Program-made: the position numbers and the translations under genes
From: Zygnema cylindricum
Lineage: Eukaryota; Streptophyta; Zygnematophyceae; Zygnematales; Zygnemataceae
DNA length: 64,000 nt
Direction of reading: 5' to 3'
NCBI GenBank assembly: GCA_037447655.1
Contig: JBBHKE010001261.1
Location: 20,295-84,294, forward strand
The notes under the pieces: model-generated
Told to the model about the DNA's origin: nothing
The model's input: the letters and a program-made list of their open reading frames with translations, nothing else
Databases searched by the model: none
Shown here: piece after piece, positions 56,561 to 64,000 of the stretch
Layout of the letters: every line of letters starts with the position of its first letter
How positions within the stretch are numbered: the stretch's first letter is position 1

Positions 56561-59500
56561 CCCTCTCCCTCTCCCTCTCCCTCTCCCTCTCCCTCTCCCT
56601 CCCTCCATGTCAACAATTCTAGCTCAGAAGCTCCACTTTACATGCATTCCTCGGGGGCATATTTTTTTCAAAATTTTGGTAGCTCAAATTTTTGCCTGTT
56701 TCTAAAGATTTTGTTGCTGGTTTTCAGTACTTATTATTATCGTCATATAATTTGATATCTGATAGTATATATTTGAAAATTTGATTGCAGGGATTTAAAA
56801 TTTCCTCACCACGACAACGAACTTGCTCAAGCCGAGGCTTATCATGACAATCACCAGGTGAAAGGTTTTTTCTTTTAGGGTTTTTTAAGGTTTTTTAGGC
56901 TTTTCTAGGGTTTTTTAGGCTTTTTTGACATTTTTTGAAGTCCATTGGGATGAGGAAAAGTCACCTTTCAACTTATTTTAACCTATATTTAAAATAGAAC
57001 TGCCAAATAGATAAAGAATTGGAGTAAATGAACATTTTGAAAACTCCATTTTGGATGTCCAGCAGAAGTTGAGTAAATTGACCAGGATAGTGAGTGTGGA
57101 ATAGTATGGATGGAATTGTATAATTTTCATTCCAATTCAATTGTGTGAAGGAACAACCGACACTTATGTCAAGTTGTCTACTTATTTTTCTATTTAATGT
57201 TTACTAATCCACATTGATTTACGTGCAATTGTAAAAAAGCAAGCACCTGAAACTACATTGTCCGTTGCTATTAGCGTTAGCGAATGATTGGCATTAATGC
57301 TTTTATTAGAATGAAATATGTTATGTTATGTTTTGGCTCATAACTCATTATGGACCACTTAACTAAAGACTGTTATTAACTCTTTTTTTTACTGTGGTTC
57401 GTCATTTTGGGTCAAAAGTACTCTCTCTCTCTCAAATTAGAGTGATTAACTCTGAAAGTGAGGGCCAGTGGTGTAGTATTAGATAATTACCCTTAAACTA
57501 AATACAGTGTAAAAATGCTAAAAAATCTCAGTTCCTAGAAAATGTTAGTGAAATCTTGGGCATTCTCTTTGAAACTTCACGTTCTTTCTATCTGGATAAG
57601 CTGCTGAAAAGGCTTGTGTTGTGTAAGATTTGATTTTGTGTAAGATTTTGATTTAAGATTGGAACCAAATACGTGTTATTTGTTTGAAGGAAAAGAAAAA
57701 AATAGTCTTTGGTCTTATTCCTAATGACCTCGGTTATGTTTGGGCGGGTTGTTTCAGTGGGTGAATTATTTTCTCCACACGGGCCACTTGCATATTGAAG
57801 GCCTCAAAATGTCCAAATCGTTGAAGAATTTTATCACCATACGACAGGTATTCAAAAAAATTCTCACTGTTTCTTTTCCTTTTTGTTGACATTTTGCGTC
57901 ATTTTATGTTGTTATCTTTTTCAAACCCATTACGGCTTTGTCTTTCCCCCCTCAAAAAAAGGTGGACTACCTTTCCTTTTCTTGTGTGTGTATATTGGAC
58001 TAGTAAACGATTCAGGATCACCATTATTTGTGTGTTTCACGCTATTTATGGAATAAAACAATTTAATTATCCAATCAGTCTTAGTATAGGACATACAAGA
58101 AATATGGGCTAAGACGATTTAATTATTCAATTAACCTCTCAGTATAAGAAATGAGAGAAATCATGCGATTTGCGAAGGTTGTGTCTATATTTGAGTCAGC
58201 TAGATTTCATAACACAATAACAAATCCTAATTAATTTTTGTGAGCTGAGCCTGGTAACTTCCTATGGCTAAATCATTTTCTCGCAAGAATGGTAGTTGGA
58301 GAAATGAAAACCAAATTTTTTGTAAAACCTATCTTTTAGGTTTGTAATGTTTTAGACTTCTCAAACATGCAACATGACCGACTATACAGACTCTATTTTC
58401 CTTGTAAGGATGACCTAAATTTGCTTTTTGAGGAAATTCGGGTAGGGAGAGGGTAGTAATTAAAAATTCCGGTGTCCTAAAAATAGTGAGATCTTTTCGG
58501 TGATGAATGGCACGTCAACTTAAGATAGTTATTGACAGGGAGGTAAATTTTGTTCATTAAATCTGATAAGTTTGAAAGATTGTGGGATGGATCCTCAGGC
58601 TCTTGAGAAATATACGGCTCGTCAAATTCGTCTTCTTTTTGTGCTACAAACTTGGGACAAGGTGGGTTTACGTGACCCTTAACTCTTTTTCTTGAGTTTT
58701 CTTTTTCCTATATTCTTAGCCAATTTTTTTAAATTCTCCAAAAAAAAAAAAGAAAACACGGAAGGTTCTTGTCTACATGGTTTACAAAAACCATGTGTAA
58801 TCTTGACAGTCACAATGCACATGCGAAATAACTTACGAGCGAGAACTCGAAAGCCTTTAAGGACTTCAACTCTTCCTATTGTAATGAGATATGTAATTTA
58901 AATCCATCTATATCCTTTTTGAAGAACAAAAGAAATAATTTCGTTCGGTTTTAAGTTGAGAATTAGTACAGGATGATGGCATGATTTTCAGAAAGCATGG
59001 AGCAAAAATGCAAAAATGCAAAAATGCAAAAATGCAAAAATGACATTTTAAAGAAAATAATCATTTTTTATCTTCTATCTATTTTTTATTCTTAATCATT
59101 TTTCAAGATGTTGACGATTACAGCCTATGAACTTTGGAGAGTCAGCAATGACGGAGACTCTGGTGAAGGAGAAACAATTAAAGTCTTTCTTTCAAAATGT
59201 TCAAGTGGCACTAAGAGAAGCTGTGAGTTCTTTTTTTTCACTTCTTTCTATCTAGAATTGAAGTTCCTGAGCAGTCAGAGAATGTCTTTTTATGACAAAA
59301 TACATTGGATGTTGTAAAGAATCATATGGTATCTGTGAAGATTTGTTATTTTTGTAAACTCACTTGACTCACATTTGAATGGTGAATGGAGTCGAATGTA
59401 GTCCTTGTATGCACACAATTATGTGTAACACAAAACTCCTGTTTTGTAGATTTTTTTTTCTTGATATTGTCTAAGGAATCAGAATGACTCAAAATTCAAA

Positions 59501-62500
59501 CCATCAAATCAGTTAGGCTCGGAAAGAGTAGTAAATTGATGATTTACGGCTGAGATTTACGGTTTTGCAGACGGTAGGCGGAGATGAAAGGTGGGATGAG
59601 GACGAAAAAGTACTTCATGGAAGTTTCATAAAGAGCGAGAGCCAGGTAATATATTGTTATGATACGTTACCAAAATCTGGATTTGAATGTTATTTACTTA
59701 CTTAATACAATCACTTAGTTGCAATTCCTGTATCCATTGTGGGAACCATTTTGAATTTCAAAAGTGTTGAACCTTTTGCTTATGATAAAGCAAGTTGATG
59801 GGCACTATGAATATTGGCTGATTCAGTTTTATGAGTACAATAGAGTTATTATTGTGTTTTAGGATAGTTTTTTTTTTCTCTTTTCAGGCCGTCAATGACA
59901 AAGTCGTGACTTTTTCTTTTTTCGTTTCTGTTTTTGTTTACTTATTTTCTATAACAATTTTGATACGAGTTGCTATTTTCCTTTCAGGAGACTGTTGTCA
60001 TGAAAGATCGCTGACTGTCATGTCATAAAACCAATTAGCAGTTTCTTTCCTTTTCCAAGCTTGGTAACACTTAAATAGTGTTTTTCCTTTCTTTTTTGTT
60101 TAAGATCCTGCAGTTTTTAATATGGTTGTGGAGGGAAACAGGTTCGGGAAAGACTTGAAGATAATTTTGATACTGCTGGAGCCATGCTCTCCCTCTCGGA
60201 TCTTATGACATCCGTGAATGTTTATTTGTCGAATGTGAGTTATTTAAACTGATTATTTTCACATCTCATTTTTTATCAGAGGCTGGATAAACCACTTTAT
60301 TTAATCTTTGTGTGTTTTTTTTTACGACTAAAGAAAGTTGAGTTTTGCCACGACGAGGATATATTTTAGAGTTGCTTATCGAGGTGGAATTTCCGATATC
60401 CAATACAAGGGATTATTAACTGTCTCGATGATCGATACATCTATTTGATTAAATGATTTGCTCAAAATCGTGATAGTTGACAGCAATAACGTGATAGCAT
60501 CTACACATTCTCTGAAAGTTTCTCGCAAAACTAAAAAAATGGTTTTGTAAATGCAATTTTGTGGAAAATAAAAAAACTCGAAATGCGTCTCTAGCAAATG
60601 CAGGTTGTACGTCTCATTTTGTCTTTCTGTGGGTGAATCTCTCGAGCTTGGCGAGAATTATTCACCAAATTCACGCCAATCAATATCTTAGAAATCGAAT
60701 CTCACAAATTGCATAGAATCGTAAAATAGTTAAAGCACAGATCAGATATATTTATTTACATAAGCAATGATTATGGAATTCTTCACGACTCGATAAATTG
60801 ATGTGATACTCATATTATGATTAATCAAGCTTGGAAGGCAACAATAGTAAATGGGATAAGACGAAGGCTTGTTGATGTTTTCTGAAGTAATCTTCTTCTT
60901 TTTCTCAATACTTTTTATCGATTAGACTCTTGAAATGATTAAAATTTTGATTAATTGGTGTTGGTGGTATGACAGGTAAAAACAAAAAACCGAAGACCAC
61001 GTGATTTACTCATTCGTAAAGCAGCTTTGTTTGTGACGAGAATTTTGTCTGTTTTCGGTAAGTTTCCATTGTTTAGTAAATCCTACTTATTCAAGGAGAA
61101 ATTTTGTTTTCCCCTTTCTGCTTCGAAGTTTTCCTCATTTTTTTTCTCCCATCTTCTTTCCCTTTCCTTTTCTCTCTTTTCTCTGCCTTCTTTCCCACTT
61201 TCCCTCTTTTTTGTTGCTTTTCTTCCCCACAACCTTACTATTTCTTAGAATATCTCTCTGCTTTTCTCTTAATTTGCCGCTTGAAATGCGTCTTTCCTTT
61301 ACTAATAGTTTTGTGTTTTGAAAGTGTGTTTTGAAATGTTGTGTTTTATAAATTTCCACTCCTTTTTTGTCTTTTTTTGAAATGGTGACCATACCTGAGA
61401 GAGTAATTGAGAATTTTGGATGATGATAAGGAAAGAATGAAGGTCAATTTTTGTGGGTGGTTTACTTCTTTTCTTTTTTTATGTTTTTTCTTTTTCCCAA
61501 ATAGGGCTTATTAAGGAATGAATGAAGGTCATTTTTTGTGTGTAGCTTAGTCCCTCTCCCTCTGTCACTCTCCCTCTACCTTTCTCCCTCTACCACTCCT
61601 ACCACTCTCCCTCTACCTCTCCCTCTGCCACTCTCCCTCTGCCCCTCTCCCTCTGCCCCTCTCTCTCTACCTCTCTCCCACTAACTTTCTCCCTCTTCCT
61701 TTTTTTTTTTTTTTCCCAAATAGGGCTTATTGAGGGGCAAGGAGGCCAAATAGGATTTGGAAGCAGTTCGGTGGGCAACCAAGGAAGCATAGAAACCGTT
61801 GTGGTGAGTTTCAGTTTTTCTTCTGAGTTTTTCTCTTTCTTTCTACACTGTTGCCTGTTTACGGAGAAGAAATAAACGATAAGAATTTCGAGCATTCAAC
61901 TCACTTATTCTTTTCATGTTTTTCCAAGCTGTTAATGTTATGGAAACTTGCGATTTCCTTGTTACTACCAAAATGAACAGGTGAAGATTAATTTGGTGTT
62001 TCTTAATTTGGTTAGGTGGTTTTTGGCTCCCACTTAACCAACAATTTGCTAAAATTAAAAATTTGTAAATGAGGTTTTTTAAATATATAGCCAAGATTTT
62101 GTTGGGTATAAATGGGTTTTTTCAGGGACCCTATTTGGACGCCATGTTGGCGTTCAGAGATCAAGTAAGAAGTGCTGCAAGAGGAGGAGCTCCAAAGGTG
62201 AGATTTCTACTTTTTAAGGTTTATCCTTTTTTAAGTTTTTGCTTTTTTTGATTTGTCCTTTTTTCGATTTGTCCTTTTTTAGATTTTTCCTGTTTAAACT
62301 TCTCTTTTTTTAGATTTTTCCTTGCAAGGTAAGTTCTCTTTTATGCCTGTGAAACCTGTAAGTTCACCACACTGCTGGCAATGGTTTCCACATTATTTAT
62401 GTTCATTCAATTGGTCTACTAGGAGGTATTAAGGCAAAACTTTTTTTTTCTCTTTTTATCCTTCTATGCGTTAGAGTGGAGAGCATCTGGTCCTTGAATT

Positions 62501-64000
62501 TTTTTACCAACTTAAATGTGGATCAGTAATGACAAATCAGTTGTAAACTTGTCAACATAGTCCACTTTAAGTGTGGTGAGAGGCATAAGGTTCACAGCAA
62601 TAATGTGTTTCTACAGGCATTAGAATTTCGCGTGTTTAAAATGTTAAACGCACAATTCCTTTATTTACTACTATGTGTCTTTTTTTATGATTTTCGAGGA
62701 AGAATTTGGAGGGAAATGAAGATGCACTGTTTACTTTTAAAGATTTTTCTGAAGGTTGGGAGAGCTCTTTTCTATTTGGACAGAGAGAGAGAGAGAAAGG
62801 GAGAGAGAGAGACAATCGTGAATATGGACTAAATGTGGATTGTTAATTGAATTGTAGGAGGAATTCCTTGCGATGAGTGATAAAATGAGAGACTATACTC
62901 TGGTCGATTTGGGAGTTCGATGCGAGGATTTGGCGACAGGTCCCTCGGTTTGGAAAATGGACGATCCAGATCTTCTGAGGAGGGAGAGGGAAGAGAAGAT
63001 AGCGAAGGCAGCGGCTGAGGCTGTGAGGAAGCTGGAGACCAAGAGAGCTGCAAAGGTGGGAGACAAATCTTGGGGTTTTTGAAGGAGTTGTGAAAGAGTT
63101 TTGATTGATAGGAGTCTCAACTATGTGTGTTTTTTAGGTAGGATGTAGTTTGGGTTTTCGAGGAGTCGTGAAGTTTCAAGTTTCAGTATTTTTGCTGTAT
63201 TAAAAGAGACTGGAAAAACTGTAAATTGATTAAGCTTACGATTATTGTGAGTCAGATAGAGAAATGGTTTCTGAAATATATCTGAGAATAAAGCGAGTAC
63301 AAAAAGGTGGGAGACAACCAAAAGTTTAATATTGATTTTAGAGTCTTAATGTCTTAATGGATAGTCAGTTGGAAACAAAAATAGTGTGTTGTGAAACATA
63401 AGAAATGATGGTTGAAATTGTTATTACGAAGATGAATCACCATCTTTATTTGAAATTATTTTTAAATTTGAGTTAAATTCTTTCACCGACTTAAAATGTA
63501 TATACTACTACTTACACCGTTTATCGTATATTACAAGTCGTATTGTTTTTGTGAAAAACGACAGCAAGTTTCCCTATTTTTAGTAATCCACTCTAGTTCT
63601 GTATCCATTCTAAAGGTTTCGAAGTTTCTTCGATACCCTTTGTGTGTCCCTCACACTAATAGTGGTGTGTTGATAATAACGATTCTCTTATGGTTTATGA
63701 AATTAATAAAGCATATGAATCGGTTTAGTTTTCATTAATGTCAAATTTTCATAATTTCCAAATTTTCGTAATTGTCAAATTTCGTGTTTGTCTTATTGTT
63801 TTGAACCTTGCAGATTAAGGACAGGGAGAAGTGGACAAAGGATAGTGTGCCACCAAGTGAGATTTTTCAAAAGGATTCTCAAAATAAATATGGAGGTTTC
63901 GATGTAAACGGTGTTCCTAGCCATGATTCAGAGGGAAAGGAGCTTTCGAAAGGAGCTAGAAAAGTGAGAACCAGTTTTGTTTGCCTCCTTCCCTCCTTCC
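50534..64000 (+). CDS. Cysteinyl-tRNA synthetase, cytosolic type (21 exons seen, 3' end outside window)
   Basis: Attaches cysteine to tRNA-Cys. Exons: 50534-50699, 51303-51400, 52674-52799, 53169-53225, 53517-53582, 53722-53930, 54380-54454, 54749-54847, 55636-55762, 55962-56089, 56791-56857, 57758-57847, 58599-58661, 59124-59222, 59571-59645, 60142-60234, 60976-61057, 61724-61803, 62126-62197, 62858-63055, 63814-63963. All introns are GT-AG, and the 2220 nt stay in one frame (740 codons). Class I motifs: HVGH at 70-73, KMSKS at 423-427. Zinc ligands: C61 (YICGPTVYD), C365 (WHIECSAM), H390 and E394 (FPHHDNE). A long insertion (about 107-340) splits the Rossmann fold, as in the animal and fungal cytosolic enzyme. 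A charged helix (about 660-690) and the terminal [12 protein letters not shown]-type block also match it. The human protein is about 750 residues, so little is missing. The start could also be the Met at codon 5. No targeting peptide is obvious. Confidence 0.96.
51421..51530 (+). repeat. 52-bp tandem duplication in intron 2
   Basis: Two adjacent diverged copies beginning CACTTTCAGTTTGTTTTG (51425 and 51477), each continuing ATGAATGRAAGAATTYAGTG. Non-coding. Confidence 0.75.
54990..55680 (+). repeat. Array of decayed copies of the exon 9 acceptor and exon start in intron 8
   Basis: Five copies of a unit containing GGCAAAAGCA...AGATACGGAAAA...CTGAATCC begin at 55003, 55164, 55323, 55479 and 55636 (spacing 161, 159, 156 and 157 bp). 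Only the last is the true exon 9 start, encoding [12 protein letters not shown]. The others keep parts of the acceptor and exon sequence but contain changes and stops. Linking segments such as AATGTATCAATCAAATATAG and GTCAATACTTTATTGAAT also recur, so whole units of about 157 bp were tandemly duplicated. Confidence 0.88.
56137..56216 (+). repeat. GA-rich simple repeat, intron 10
   Basis: Irregular GAGAGAGGGA / GGAAGAGA purine tract of about 80 bp directly after exon 10. An opposite CT-rich tract lies in the same intron at 56511-56607, so a transcript could fold back. Confidence 0.85.
56511..56607 (+). repeat. CT-rich simple repeat, intron 10
   Basis: CTCTCTCT and CCCTCT hexamer runs over about 97 bp. 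The open frame through it (56394-56705) is repeat-driven and not a gene. Confidence 0.85.
59002..59042 (+). repeat. Octamer microsatellite in intron 13
   Basis: Five perfect copies of an 8-bp unit CAAAAATG. Confidence 0.9.
61490..61523 (+). repeat. Duplicate of the exon 18 start in intron 17
   Basis: TTTTTCCCAAATAGGGCTTATT at about 61491-61512 repeats the acceptor and first codons of exon 18 (CCCAAATAGGGCTTATTGAG, 61715-61734). The copy runs into a stop soon after (AAGGAATGA) if spliced in the same phase, so it is a decoy acceptor. Confidence 0.8.
61551..61700 (+). repeat. CT-rich simple repeat, intron 17
   Basis: CCCTCTCCCTCTGCC-type pyrimidine repeats of about 150 bp, followed by a poly-T run just upstream of the exon 18 acceptor. 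Confidence 0.85.
62215..62340 (+). repeat. T-rich tandem repeat, intron 19
   Basis: Recurring TTTTTTAGATTTTTCC and GATTTGTCCTTTTTT words soon after the exon 19 donor; non-coding. Confidence 0.7.

Noticed and set aside
56820-56940. TTTTAGGG-like repeats resembling algal telomere units
   Set aside because: They are irregular AGGTTTTTT/AGGCTTTT words in intron 11 of an expressed-type gene, without a perfect repeat array.
59888-59940. Possible extra synthetase exon starting AVNDKV after an AG
   Set aside because: The exons ending 59645 and starting 60142 join in phase and match the family spacing ([10 protein letters not shown] to [11 protein letters not shown]) without extra residues.
1-64000. 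CRISPR arrays, bacterial operons, riboswitches or rRNA
   Set aside because: No regular spacer-repeat pattern, ribosome-binding sites or rRNA-like blocks; the sequence is eukaryotic.

Overview
The window is nuclear DNA from an intron-rich eukaryote, most plausibly an alga or other protist. It holds one host gene at the right end, with at least 21 exons, GT-AG introns and mostly GTGAGT donors. The remaining roughly 48 kb is a stack of transposable elements inserted into one another. I cannot name the organism. The cysteinyl-tRNA synthetase is the long eukaryotic cytosolic type, and a cytosine-methyltransferase-bearing Ty3 element recalls reports from streptophyte algae and dinoflagellates, but neither fixes a lineage.

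Layout, left to right. 1-2732: no recognisable gene. 2733-3121 and 3178-32230: two related hAT-type miniature elements (MITEs), the second split by a Ty3/gypsy element. 3249-31934: the degenerate Ty3/gypsy element on the minus strand (gag, protease, a C5-cytosine DNA methyltransferase, integrase C-terminus; no reverse transcriptase seen). Three Ty1/copia elements are nested in it: L (9352-14649, minus, heavily deleted), B (16331-22647, plus, decayed) and A (22921-29369, plus, almost intact), together with a truncated copia LTR (5806-6213). 31935-33323: the right part of the MITE, then intergenic DNA with a 42-bp palindrome. 33324-48720: a decayed hAT DNA transposon with 8-bp target duplication, split by copia C (34475-47337, minus), itself split by copia D (36596-43044, minus). 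D has an uninterrupted 1452-codon gag-pol frame and nearly identical LTRs. 48721-50533: AT-rich upstream region with a small foldback element and clusters of GTAC-containing palindromes. 50534 to beyond 64000: cysteinyl-tRNA synthetase, plus strand, 21 exons seen.

Target-site duplications give the insertion history: MITE then gypsy then copia L, B and A; and hAT then copia C then copia D. In all four copia LTR types the gag start codon lies exactly 20 nt inside the LTR, and each LTR type carries an antisense tRNA-like A-box/B-box module.

The observations most worth following are the DNA methyltransferase between protease and integrase of the gypsy element, the apparently circularly permuted LTR arrangement of that element, the tRNA-like LTR modules, and an array of four decayed copies of an exon start inside an intron of the synthetase gene. 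All coordinates and comparisons were read by eye; no alignment or database search was run.
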